Assembly: GCF_023699475.1 (NCBI RefSeq)
Contig: NZ_JALXFV010000005.1
Coordinates: 390,925-454,924 of the forward strand
Length of the DNA stretch: 64,000 nucleotides
Direction of reading: 5' to 3'
Source: Halomarina rubra
Lineage (GTDB): Archaea > Halobacteriota > Halobacteria > Halobacteriales > Haloarculaceae
In this document: in pieces, positions 24,146 through 32,523 of the stretch
How positions within the stretch are numbered: the first letter of the stretch is position 1
Layout: every line of letters starts with the position of its first letter
The notes under the pieces: model-generated
Databases searched by the model: none
What the model saw: the letters and a program-made list of their open reading frames with translations, nothing else
What the model was told of the DNA's origin: nothing
Position numbers and translations under genes: made by a program

Positions 24146-25492
24146 TCAGTTCTCGACCGATTCGAGGCGCGCCGAGAAGTGCCGAAGCTCCTTCATCGGT
24201 GGCTCCTCGACGATCTCGAGGCCGACGTACTCCTCTCGTCTCTCGCGGACCGCGGCGGCCGTCTCCGCGACGTGTTCGAGGTGTTCGCGCCAGTAGGTAC
24301 GCCGGGGGACCGCGAGGCGGACGTAGTCGGGACGGTCCGCGCCGGGGAACGCGAACGAGCCGAGTTCGACGCCCCGAACCGCGCCCTCGCGGTACAGTTC
24401 GCAGACGAGGCGCTGGCCGGGGAACTGCTCGGTTGGGATGTGGTCGAGCAGTTCCCCGGCGTCGACGTACACCGCGTGCCCGCCCGTCGGGGTGACGATG
24501 GGAATCTCCGCCTCCGTGAGCAGTTCACCGAGGGTCGCCACCTGTTCGACGCGCTCGGCGACGTACGGCGGTTCGACGGCCTCCCTGAGTCCCACGGCCA
24601 TCGCCTCGATGTCCCGGCCGGCGAGGCCGCCGTAGGTCGGGAACCCCTCGTAGAGGATGGCGCGCTGTTTGGCGTGCTCGAACAGCTCCTCGTCGCGCAT
24701 CGCCGCGAACCCGCCGATGTTGACGATGGCGTCTTTCTTCCCGCTCATCGTGATGGCGTCGGCGTACGAGAGCTGTTCGCGGGCGATGGCGGCGAGGTCA
24801 CGGTCGCCCTGGCCCGCCTCACGCTCCTTGACGAAGTGGGCGTTCTCGGCGAAGCGGCAGGCGTCGACGACGAACCAGGCGTCGAGCTCCTCGGCGAGTT
24901 CTGCGGTCTCGCGGATGTTCGCCAGGCTCACCGGCTGTCCGGCCGCCGAGTTGTTCGTGATGGTGGTGACGACGACCGGTACGTTCTCCGCTCCGACCTC
25001 GTCGGCGATGGCGCGGCCCTTCTCCACGTCGAAGTTGCCGAGGAACTCGCCCTCGACGGTACGGTCCCACGCACCCTCGACGGGGCAGTCGACCGCTTCC
25101 GCGCCCTGATTGGCGACGTGCGCGCGAGTCGTGTCGAAGTGGGTGTTGTTCAGGACGACGTCGCCCTCCTCCAACAGCGAGCCGTAGACGACGTTCTCCG
25201 CGCCGCGGCCCTGGTGGGTCGGGATGACGTGCTCGAAGCCCATCACGTCGGCGACGGCCGACTGGAGGCGGTCGAAGCTCGACGAACCGGCGTACGCCTC
25301 GTCGCCGCGCATCAACGCGGCCCACTGCTCGTCGCTCATCGTTCCGGTTCCGGAGTCGGTGAGGAGGTCGACGTACACCGCGTCCGAGTCGAGATTGAAG
25401 ACGTTGTGACCGGCCGCGTCGAGCGCCTCGGTGCGCCCTTCACGGTCGGGGAGGCGAATCGGCGTGACTGCCTTCGCCTTGTACGAACGCAT
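24146..25492 (-). CDS. tnaA: Tryptophanase
   Basis: The 448-residue enzyme is a PLP-dependent beta-eliminating lyase of the tryptophanase/tyrosine phenol-lyase group. It splits tryptophan to indole, pyruvate and ammonia. The PLP lysine is in ITMSGKKDAIVN (K253), with VVDACRFAEN (D210) binding the pyridine nitrogen and PTHQGRGAEN near residue 95. The related tyrosine phenol-lyase cannot be fully excluded from motifs alone. No tryptophan permease or TnaC-like leader is seen. Start is ATG 25492. Confidence 0.9.
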   Translation of the reverse strand: MRSYKAKAVTPIRLPDREGRTEALDAAGHNVFNLDSDAVYVDLLTDSGTGTMSDEQWAALMRGDEAYAGSSSFDRLQSAVADVMGFEHVIPTHQGRGAENVVYGSLLEEGDVVLNNTHFDTTRAHVANQGAEAVDCPVEGAWDRTVEGEFLGNFDVEKGRAIADEVGAENVPVVVTTITNNSAAGQPVSLANIRETAELAEELDAWFVVDACRFAENAHFVKEREAGQGDRDLAAIAREQLSYADAITMSGKKDAIVNIGGFAAMRDEELFEHAKQRAILYEGFPTYGGLAGRDIEAMAVGLREAVEPPYVAERVEQVATLGELLTEAEIPIVTPTGGHAVYVDAGELLDHIPTEQFPGQRLVCELYREGAVRGVELGSFAFPGADRPDYVRLAVPRRTYWREHLEHVAETAAAVRERREEYVGLEIVEEPPMKELRHFSARLESVEN

Positions 25493-25669
25493 ACCGGAGC
25501 GTTCGGGCCGGCCGTGATAACTCCCGCCAGAACAGCCGTGTGCGTCCCCGAGCGACGCTGGCCGACGGTGCCCGGTCGTGGGTATCGACGGACGCGGGCG
25601 TCCATCGCGGTGGTGGCTCGTCGCACCCGACCCCGTCGCGCCCGGTCCCGTCGCGCCTGGTCTCCCCCC

Positions 25670-26386
25670 TCAGACCGCCATCGCTTCGGGGAGGGTGAAC
25701 CGTCCCTCGTACAGCGCCGTACCGACGACGACGGCGGCCGCACCCGTCTCACGGAGTGCGCGCACGTCGTCGAGCGTGGCGACGCCACCGCTGGCGACGA
25801 CGGGAATCGAAGTGGCCTCGACCAGTCGCCGGACCGGGTCGGTCCGGACGCCCTCCAACTGTCCCTCGACGTCGACGTCGGTGAAGAGGATGCCCGCCGC
25901 TCCGAGGTCCGCGTAGCGCTCGGCGGCCTCGGCGGGGTCGAGACCCGTCCCCTCGGTCCACCCCGAGACGACCACCTCCCCGCCCTTCGCGTCGAGACTG
26001 ACCAGCACGCCTTCGGGGTAGTCGGCGCTCACCTCGCGGACGATGTCGGGGTTCTCGACGGCCGCCGTCCCGAGGATGACGCGGTCGACGCCGGCGTCGA
26101 GGAGCGCGCGGGCGTCCGCGGCGGTGCGGATGCCACCGCCCATCTGGACGGGGACGTCGACGCTCTCGACGACCGCCGCGATGGCGTCGGCGTTGGCTCG
26201 CTCGCCCTCGAACGCCCCGTCGAGGTCGACGAGGTGGAGCGTCCGTGCACCCCCCTCGACCCACCGCTCGGCGGCCTCGACCGGGTCGCCGTACTCCGTG
26301 CCGGTGCCGCGCTCGCCACCGACCAACTGGACGACCTGTCCGCCCTGCACGTCCACCGCGGGGACGACCTCGAACTCGGAGAACAT
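25670..26386 (-). CDS. hisA: Phosphoribosyl-formimino-AICAR ribotide isomerase
   Basis: The 238-residue TIM-barrel enzyme carries out the fourth step of histidine synthesis. It has the catalytic aspartates in EVVPAVDVQGGQVV and ILFTDVDVEGQLEGV, and the phosphate-binding loops VQMGGGIRTA and VVASGGVATLDD. The start at 26386 (MFSEFEVVPAVD) is preferred over the longer frame to 26452, since family members begin close to the first strand. The 177 bases between it and tnaA hold only a short tandem repeat of CCCGTCGCGCC. Confidence 0.95.
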   Translation of the reverse strand: MFSEFEVVPAVDVQGGQVVQLVGGERGTGTEYGDPVEAAERWVEGGARTLHLVDLDGAFEGERANADAIAAVVESVDVPVQMGGGIRTAADARALLDAGVDRVILGTAAVENPDIVREVSADYPEGVLVSLDAKGGEVVVSGWTEGTGLDPAEAAERYADLGAAGILFTDVDVEGQLEGVRTDPVRRLVEATSIPVVASGGVATLDDVRALRETGAAAVVVGTALYEGRFTLPEAMAV

Positions 26387-26528
26387 GGTCGAACTCTCGG
26401 GCGACGCGGGCGTAAAGTCACCGAGACGCCGTGCGGGGGCGTCGACCGCCACCGTCCGCCTCCTCGGACGGACACGCCCGCGAGGGCGTCGGCGGAGTCC
26501 TTACCTCCACACGTGACGACTGGGTTAC

Positions 26529-28373
26529 GTGATGCCAGCAGCGACGCTCCAGGTCGCCCCCGCTCCGGAGTTCACGGCCGGGATACTGGTCGTGTTCGCG
26601 GTCGTCGTGTTGGCGCTGGCGCTGTTCGTCACCGAGGCGCTGCCCGTCGACGTCACCGCCATCCTGGTGATGGTGGTGCTCATCGTGCTCGAACCGTACA
26701 CCCGCATCACGCCCGAACTCGGGGTCTCGGGGTTCTCGAACCCGGCGACGCTGACGGTGCTGGCGATGCTCATCCTGTCGGCGGGCATCTCGAAGACCGG
26801 GCTGGTCCAGATTCTCGGCCGCCGCATGGCGCAGTTCGCGGGCACCGACCGGCGAAAGCAGTTGGCGGCGACCATCGGCGTCACCAGCCTCCCCTCGGGG
26901 TTCATCAACAACACGCCGGTCGTCGCCATCCTCGTCCCCGTCATCACCGACCTGGCGCACAAGGGCCGGACGTCGCCCTCGAAACTGCTCATTCCCCTGT
27001 CGTACGCTTCGGTGCTGGGCGGGACGCTCACGCTCATCGGCACCTCGACGAACATCCTCGCGAGCGACGTCGCTCGGCGACTCTCGGTGCAGTACCCCGG
27101 TACCGACCTCCACCCGCTGTCGATGTTCGAGTTCACCCACCTCGGGGTGGTCGTGCTCGTCGTGGGCGTCACGTACCTGTTGCTGTTCGCCGACCGGTTG
27201 CTCCCCGAACGCGTCCCTCCCGAGGAGGACTACGTCGAGGAGTACGGCATCGCGACGTACCTCACGGACGTCGTCGTCCCGGAGGGGTCGACGCTCGTCG
27301 GCCGGCCCGTCGAGACCGCGCTCGCAGCGTTCGACGCAGACGTGTTGCAGGTCCACCGGGGAGGGACCTGGCTCTACGGCCCGTTCGCCCACGAGACGGT
27401 CGACACGGGGGACACGCTCCGCCTGCGAGCGGACAGCGCCACCGTCCGCCGACTCGTCGTCCTCGACGGCCTCCGACCGGCGGGTGGTCCCGACAGCGAC
27501 GCCGCGCTGGCCGACGACGAGGCCGTCGTCGCCGAGGTGGTCGTCCCCCGCGGGTCGTTCCTCGTCGGCGAGACCCTCGGGAGTTCGACGTTCCGCCAGC
27601 GCTACGACGCGACCGTCCTCGCGTTCCGTTCGCGCGGGGAGGTCATCCGCAACCGTCTCGAGAACACCCCTATCCGGTCGGGCGACACCCTGCTGGTGAG
27701 CACGACTCGGAAGTCGCTCGACCGCCTCGCTCGGGGCCGGGAGTTCATCGTCGCCCGCGAACCCGACGAACCCGACTACCGCACCGGGAAGATACCGTAC
27801 GCGGTCGCCATCATCGTCGCCGTCGTCGCCGTCGCCGCCATCGGCGTGGTCGACATCCTCGTCAGCGCGCTCGCAGGCGTCGTCGCGATGGTGCTCGCGG
27901 GCGTCATCCGCCCCAACGAACTGTACGACACCGTCGAGTGGAACGTCGTCTTCCTGCTCGCGGGCGTCATCCCGCTGGGTATCGCCCTCCAGCGGACCGG
28001 CGGGGCGGCACTGCTCGGGCACTACGTCGCCGCCACCGCCGAGTTCCTCCCCATCGTCGGCGTGCTGTGGGTGTTCTACATGGTGACCGGTCTGCTGACC
28101 GAACTCGTCAGCAACAACGCGAGCGTCGTCCTCATGCTCCCGGTCGCGGTGACCGCCGCCATCGAACTGGGCGCGAGTCCGTTCGCGTTCGTCCTCGCGG
28201 TGATGTTCGCCGCCTCGACGTCGTTCATGACGCCCATCGGCTACCAGACGAACCTGTTCGTCTACGGCCCCGGCGGCTACACGTTCGGCGACTACCTCCG
28301 CATCGGCGCGCCGCTCCAGGTGTTGCTGTCGGTCGTCACCGTCACCGGAATCGTCGTGTTCTGGGGGCTCTGA
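26529..28373 (+). CDS. DASS (SLC13) family permease with TrkA-C domains
   Basis: The 614-residue protein has two membrane halves separated by a soluble middle (about residues 235-410) that contains two TrkA-C-like domains. The DASS signatures are GFINNTPVVAILVPVI in the first half and ELVSNNASVVLMLPVA in the second. Relatives carry di- or tricarboxylates, sulfate or related anions, and the substrate here is not clear. The frame begins GTGATG; the ATG at 26532 is an equal start. It stands alone, followed by a PiT-family gene. Confidence 0.88.
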   Translation: MMPAATLQVAPAPEFTAGILVVFAVVVLALALFVTEALPVDVTAILVMVVLIVLEPYTRITPELGVSGFSNPATLTVLAMLILSAGISKTGLVQILGRRMAQFAGTDRRKQLAATIGVTSLPSGFINNTPVVAILVPVITDLAHKGRTSPSKLLIPLSYASVLGGTLTLIGTSTNILASDVARRLSVQYPGTDLHPLSMFEFTHLGVVVLVVGVTYLLLFADRLLPERVPPEEDYVEEYGIATYLTDVVVPEGSTLVGRPVETALAAFDADVLQVHRGGTWLYGPFAHETVDTGDTLRLRADSATVRRLVVLDGLRPAGGPDSDAALADDEAVVAEVVVPRGSFLVGETLGSSTFRQRYDATVLAFRSRGEVIRNRLENTPIRSGDTLLVSTTRKSLDRLARGREFIVAREPDEPDYRTGKIPYAVAIIVAVVAVAAIGVVDILVSALAGVVAMVLAGVIRPNELYDTVEWNVVFLLAGVIPLGIALQRTGGAALLGHYVAATAEFLPIVGVLWVFYMVTGLLTELVSNNASVVLMLPVAVTAAIELGASPFAFVLAVMFAASTSFMTPIGYQTNLFVYGPGGYTFGDYLRIGAPLQVLLSVVTVTGIVVFWGL

Positions 28374-28435
28374 TCGGCCGAACCTGGCGGCCGAGCGGAC
28401 GGTCAGGCCGGCTATCGGTTTCGGCGACACCATGA

Positions 28436-28441
28436 TTTAAA
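28436..28441 (+). promoter_or_regulatory. TATA box of the second PiT transporter
   Basis: TTTAAA in ATGATTTAAACCC lies 25-30 bases before the GTG start at 28466. It supports that start and a leaderless message. Confidence 0.6.
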
Positions 28442-28465
28442 CCCGACCACGAACAACGGTCAGGT

Positions 28466-29662
28466 GTGGTCGAGGTTCTCCTACTCGTTGGATTAGCCGT
28501 CGCGGTGTTCGTCGGGTTCAACATCGGTGGCTCGTCGACGGGCGTCGCCTTCGGCCCCGCCGTGGGGAGCGGCACGCTCGGCAAACTCACCGCCGGCGCG
28601 CTGATGACCGGGTTCGCCCTGCTCGGCGGGGGGACCGTCGGCGTCAACGTCATCGACACGATGGGCGGCGACATCGTCCCGAGCGACCAGTTCACGCTCG
28701 CGGCGAGCGTCGCCGTCCTCTTCTTCGTCGGGATGGCGCTGCTCGTCTCGAACCTGTTCGGCGTCCCCGCCTCCACCTCGATGACCGCGGTGGGGGCCAT
28801 CGCCGGTCTCGGCGTCGCGACGAACACCATCAACTGGGAGACGATGGGTCGCATCGTCACCTGGTGGCTCGTCGCCCCCATCCTCGCGTTCTGGGTCTGT
28901 GGCGTCATCGGGCGCTACCTCTACCCCTACCTCGACGCCTGGCTCGACCTCGACTCCGCGGACGACCCCGCGTTCGTCGTCGGCCACGTCGGACCGCTCC
29001 CCGTCCCGCGTCGCCACCCGAACGCCCGAACTCGCGACGTGGTCGGCACCGTCCTCGTCGTCGCCATCGCCTGTTACATGGCGTTCTCGGCGGGCGCGTC
29101 GAACGTCGCCAACGCCGTCGCGCCGCTGGTCGGTGCGGGAGCTATCTCCGTCGAGTTCGGTGTCCTCGTCGCGGGTGGGGCCATCGGCCTCGGTGCGTTC
29201 ACCATCGCCCGCCGGACGCTCGACACCGTCGGCAGCGGGCTGACCGACCTGCCGCTGACCGCGGCGCTCATCGTCGAGACCATCTCGGCGAGTCTCATCA
29301 CGTTCCTCTCGCTCATCGGCATCCCCGCCAGCCTCGCCGTCAGCGCGACGATGTGCATCGTCGGTCTGGGGTGGGGTCGGGCCACGCGCACGACGACGCT
29401 CTCGGACGCCGCGAAGGCCGCCCGTAGCGGGAAGGCCCCCTCGGTCAGCGTCGACGCCCTCGCCGCCGACGGCCACGGCGGTGGCCAGGTCAAGAGCGTC
29501 AAGGAGGTGCCGAGCATCGGCGAGGAGGACCCCACCACGCTGAAGGCCGGCGACCTGTTCGACCCGGCAGCGACGGCCCGCGTCGTCGTCCTCTGGGTGC
29601 TGACGCCCACGATTTCGGCGGTCGCCGCCTACCTCGTCTTCCGGTTCGTCCCCGTCTTCTGA
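28466..29662 (+). CDS. PiT-family anion permease
   Basis: The 398-residue membrane protein has the PiT repeat motifs VGFNIGGSSTGVAFGPAVG at the start and FSAGASNVANAVAPLVGAG in the second half, with about ten helices. The family carries phosphate, and some members carry sulfate. It follows the DASS permease by 92 bases and has its own TATA box, so it is probably a separate unit. The start is GTG. A soluble loop of about 35 residues (WLDLDSADDPAFVVGHVGPL) lies between the halves. Confidence 0.88.
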   Translation: MVEVLLLVGLAVAVFVGFNIGGSSTGVAFGPAVGSGTLGKLTAGALMTGFALLGGGTVGVNVIDTMGGDIVPSDQFTLAASVAVLFFVGMALLVSNLFGVPASTSMTAVGAIAGLGVATNTINWETMGRIVTWWLVAPILAFWVCGVIGRYLYPYLDAWLDLDSADDPAFVVGHVGPLPVPRRHPNARTRDVVGTVLVVAIACYMAFSAGASNVANAVAPLVGAGAISVEFGVLVAGGAIGLGAFTIARRTLDTVGSGLTDLPLTAALIVETISASLITFLSLIGIPASLAVSATMCIVGLGWGRATRTTTLSDAAKAARSGKAPSVSVDALAADGHGGGQVKSVKEVPSIGEEDPTTLKAGDLFDPAATARVVVLWVLTPTISAVAAYLVFRFVPVF

Positions 29663-29697
29663 ACGGGTCGCGACCGGAAATCGCCGCGAACAGCGTC

Positions 29698-29711
29698 TTA
29701 GGCCCGCCTAA
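29698..29711 (+). promoter_or_regulatory. Inverted repeat over the fdx promoter
   Basis: TTAGG-CCCG-CCTAA forms a five-base inverted repeat around the TATA-like CCTAAAC, about 50-60 bases before the ferredoxin start. It could bind a regulator or be part of the basal promoter. Confidence 0.35.
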
Positions 29712-29758
29712 ACCTGTAACAGCAACATCTAACAGGGCGGCCGGAGTAGCCCCGTGTG

Positions 29759-30148
29759 ATGCCTACAGTCGAATACCTCAACTACGAAGTCCTGGACGAC
29801 AACGGCTGGGACCTCGACGACGACGACCTCTTTGAGACCGCCGCCGACGCCGGCCTCGACGCCGAGGACTACGGCACGCTCGACGTCAACGAGGGCGAGT
29901 ACATCCTTGAGGCCGCAGAGGCCCAGGGCTACGACTGGCCGTTCTCGTGTCGCGCCGGCGCGTGTGCGAACTGCGCAGCCATCCTCAAGGAGGGCGGCAT
30001 CGAGATGGACATGCAGCAGATCCTCTCGGACGAAGAGGTCGACGACAAGAACGTCCGCCTGACCTGCATCGGCTCGCCGACGGCCGACGAGGTCAAGATC
30101 GTCTACAACGCGAAACACCTGGACTACCTCCAGAACCGCGTCATCTAA
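29759..30148 (+). CDS. fdx: Halobacterial 2Fe-2S ferredoxin
   Basis: The 129-residue protein is nearly identical in type to the classical Halobacterium ferredoxin. It has an acidic N-terminal insertion ([20 protein letters not shown]) and the 2Fe-2S ligands in [15 protein letters not shown] and LTCIGSP. It carries electrons in the cytoplasm, chiefly for the 2-oxoacid ferredoxin oxidoreductases of haloarchaea. ATG 29759 ([10 protein letters not shown]) matches the known mature N-terminus; the frame extends one GTG codon further. A palindromic element follows the stop by six bases. Confidence 0.96.
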   Translation: MPTVEYLNYEVLDDNGWDLDDDDLFETAADAGLDAEDYGTLDVNEGEYILEAAEAQGYDWPFSCRAGACANCAAILKEGGIEMDMQQILSDEEVDDKNVRLTCIGSPTADEVKIVYNAKHLDYLQNRVI

Positions 30149-30154
30149 ACCGAC

Positions 30155-30191
30155 CTTTTATAACGGGCGGGCTTCGCCTGCCCGATAAAAG
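30155..30191 (+). repeat. Gene-end palindromic element C, after fdx
   Basis: CTTTTAT (30155-30161) pairs with the TAAAAG end (30186-30191), around CGGGCGGGC-TTC-GCCTGCCCG. It is followed by CTCGACCAAAATCACTCC, which matches the flank of the elements after cstA and prf1 on their own coding strand. The remaining bases to 30373 contain GCTCG-rich palindromes and no gene. Confidence 0.7.
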
Positions 30192-30373
30192 CTCGACCAA
30201 AATCACTCCTCGCTCGCTTCACGCTCTTCGAGCGCTCCGCTCGCTCGTCAGCCCGCTCGTCCGCTATCGCTCACTCTCGGTGGACCGCGCTCACTTCGTT
30301 CGCGCGGATGCTGTGAAGGTTTCTTCAAGCCCGTCCCAGCTGATTCAGCTGTTAGACAGAGAGCGTGAGTCTA

Positions 30374-30892
30374 TCACGAGCGGTTCGTGGCGGGTATCCG
30401 AGAGAGGTGAGAAATCGAGAGCTCATTGGGACGTGGGTCCGTTCCGTGGAGTCGGAAGTACGTTGAACCTTCTTCAGTCGTGTACTGGCTCACCGTCGCC
30501 TTCCCACCGACCCGCATCTCATTGAACTCGGGACGATGTAATTCCCGAATCGGACCCTGCTCTTTACCGTCGGGAATGAGACCGGCTATATAACTGCTCC
30601 CGATGAAATCGCGGTCCAGTCGGTCTCGCTGCTCATCTGTGATGGTCATCTCAACGGCATCGGTGTCGACGGAGACGTACTCGGGGTCGTAGTGAATCAG
30701 CACGTCTCGGTCGTCCACACCACCGACAATCACAGCTAAACTCGTCCAGACGGGACCACGCTGAGTCTGAACGGCCACGCTAGCGTTCTTTCTGAACACA
30801 GTCCCGGTCGTTCGGTCGAAGTAGCCCGAACATCCAGCGAGGCTCGCTGCGGCACACACGCCGAGCGATGAGAGGAGGGCACGGCGATTCAT
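30374..30892 (-). CDS. Putative Tat-exported lipoprotein of unknown function
   Basis: The 172-residue protein has a lipoprotein signal with a twin-arginine start (MNRRALLSSLGVCAAASLAGC) and a lipobox LAGC, so it is likely anchored outside the membrane through cysteine 21. The rest is a beta-rich domain with no recognised motif. The gene is less GC-rich than its neighbours, which hints at recent arrival. It lies between two palindromic elements and is not clearly in an operon. Confidence 0.65.
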   Translation of the reverse strand: MNRRALLSSLGVCAAASLAGCSGYFDRTTGTVFRKNASVAVQTQRGPVWTSLAVIVGGVDDRDVLIHYDPEYVSVDTDAVEMTITDEQRDRLDRDFIGSSYIAGLIPDGKEQGPIRELHRPEFNEMRVGGKATVSQYTTEEGSTYFRLHGTDPRPNELSISHLSRIPATNRS

Positions 30893-30985
30893 ACAACCAG
30901 TCAGTCAATGAGTGGTAAATATCTTCTGCGGAGAATGATACATTCGCGGCACGTGTCCATCAATACCGGCAATCTGTGCAGTGCG

Positions 30986-31150
30986 GTTGTCTCGGGTACT
31001 AGACCGCGAACGAGTGAAGCGAGAGAGCGGGGTGACTGAACCCCTCGAAGGAGCGTAGCGACTGAGGGGGTGAGGGAATCCTTTTGCTCCAGCTTTTACC
31101 CTCCGGGGGTGAGTGAGCGTAGCGAACGAACCCCCGGTCGTGGATAAAAG
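30986..31150 (-). repeat. Gene-end palindromic element B, after prf1
   Basis: The core (31093-31150) has CTTTTA and TAAAAG arms around CCGGGGGT and ACCCCCGG. It lies about 24 bases after the prf1 stop, in the same orientation to the gene as the elements after cstA and fdx. The distal part, 30986-31092, shares blocks with element A: ACCGCGA, GAGCGGGGTGACTGAAC and GAATCCTTTTG. No gene is seen in 30893-31173. Confidence 0.7.
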
Positions 31151-31173
31151 GTGGTGGCTGAACGGTGGTATCC

Positions 31174-32433
31174 CTAGATACCGGTCTCGTACCGGAGAAT
31201 CCCGGCGACGCCACCGAAGGCGTTCATCAGCTGTTCGCCCTCTTCGAAGTCGGTGGAGATGAACTTCGTGTCGGTGCCGCGCTGGTCGGCAATCTCCATC
31301 AGGTGCTCGATGAGGTCCTCGCGCTCGCTCTCGTCGGCGGGGACGCTCTCGGCGCACTCCGAGCAGTCGTGGTCGGGCGTGTTCTTGCGCTGGTCGACGA
31401 CCTCGCGCTCCTCGTGGCCGTTCTCGCAGGTGTAGGTGACGACGTCCTGACGCAGGTCCTCGGAGATGAGCAGGCGGTCGACGGAGCCCATGATGAGGTT
31501 CTTGCGGGTGGCCTCGAACCCGTAGGTGGCGCGGTCGCCGTCGTGGAGTTCCTTGAAGAACTCGTCCATCTGCTGTTTGTCCTTCATCACCTCCGTCTCG
31601 GCGAGGAGGTCCTCCGCGGAGTCGACCAGTTCCTTCAGGCCCGACTCGTCGGTGTAGGAGACGTCGACCTTCCCGATGACGATGTCCTGGAGTTCGTGGT
31701 GGAGGTAGCTGCCGTCGAGGAACTCGTCTTTCGTCGGCGAGGGGCCACCGACGAGGACGCCGTCGATGTCGTGCCGTTTCGGGACCATCAGGTCGTTGGC
31801 CATCCCCGCGACCTTCTGGTAGAAGTTGTCGATGGCCTCCAGACGAAGCCGGGCGAACCGCTGTGCGGACTGACCCCCCTTGCGCTGCTTGCCGGGGACG
31901 AGCGAGGAGGCGGACTTGACGGCCTCGATGCGTTTGCCCTTCAACCAGCCGACGGTCGCCTCACGTCGGTCGAGGACGACCAGGCCGTACAGCCCCTTGT
32001 CGCCGAACATCTCCTCCAGTGGCTCGGTGAGGAACGCCGAGTCACAGTGATAGCGGAACGACTGGACGGGTTCGGGCGGGTTCTCCAAGACGCGCGTGAC
32101 CATGTCGGTCTGGCCGCCACCGCTGTCGATAGCGCCCGAGAACAGCACCATCCCGTTTTCGGGCGGGGACTTGTAGTAGCGCAGGCGGTCTTTGAGCGAC
32201 GTCAGTGCGTCCTGGACCGACGTTCGCGTGTCCTTCGATTTGATGTTCGCCGCTTCGCTGTGCTCCTGGGTGACGTGGGCGACGACGTCCGAAATCATCC
32301 GGTCCGGCGGGACGTAGATGGTGACGAGCTGCGTTCCTGATCCCGAGTACTCCTTGAGCTCCTCGATGACCTTCTGGAACTCGTACTTCTGGCGGTCGGA
32401 CTGTTCCGACGAGTCGTCCGCTGGGCTACTCAT
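31174..32433 (-). CDS. prf1: Peptide chain release factor aRF1
   Basis: The 419-residue protein is the archaeal/eukaryal class I release factor that reads all three stop codons. It has the NIKS motif (residues 63-66), the YxCxxxF motif (Y128 to F134) and the GGQ motif (186-188, in KQRKGGQSAQRF). The C-terminal domain carries a zinc-like cysteine set (YTCENGHEE and HDCSECAES). ATG 32433 is chosen because it gives the normal length and has a TATA-like GTACTTACC about 27 bases upstream. The divergent neighbour is a MinD-like gene. Confidence 0.96.
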   Translation of the reverse strand: MSSPADDSSEQSDRQKYEFQKVIEELKEYSGSGTQLVTIYVPPDRMISDVVAHVTQEHSEAANIKSKDTRTSVQDALTSLKDRLRYYKSPPENGMVLFSGAIDSGGGQTDMVTRVLENPPEPVQSFRYHCDSAFLTEPLEEMFGDKGLYGLVVLDRREATVGWLKGKRIEAVKSASSLVPGKQRKGGQSAQRFARLRLEAIDNFYQKVAGMANDLMVPKRHDIDGVLVGGPSPTKDEFLDGSYLHHELQDIVIGKVDVSYTDESGLKELVDSAEDLLAETEVMKDKQQMDEFFKELHDGDRATYGFEATRKNLIMGSVDRLLISEDLRQDVVTYTCENGHEEREVVDQRKNTPDHDCSECAESVPADESEREDLIEHLMEIADQRGTDTKFISTDFEEGEQLMNAFGGVAGILRYETGI

Positions 32434-32523
32434 TACCCCCACTACAGGAATGGCAGGTAAGTACCCTTTGACCCTCAGAGAACGAAGCAATCGTTTTGTG
32501 CCCGTCGTCCCCAGTAGCTCACA

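Noticed and set aside
25540-25669. Tandem CCCGTCGCGCC repeat between tnaA and hisA as a regulatory array
   Set aside because: Only two or three imperfect copies exist in a very GC-rich gap, which is expected by chance.
24179-28435. Frame of 1418 codons on the plus strand
   Set aside because: It runs antisense to tnaA and hisA and out of frame through the DASS permease. It is a GC artefact.
9088-29662. The two PiT transporters as a recent duplication
   Set aside because: They are both PiT-family, but the aligned sequences differ over most of their length, so they are old paralogues or separate acquisitions.
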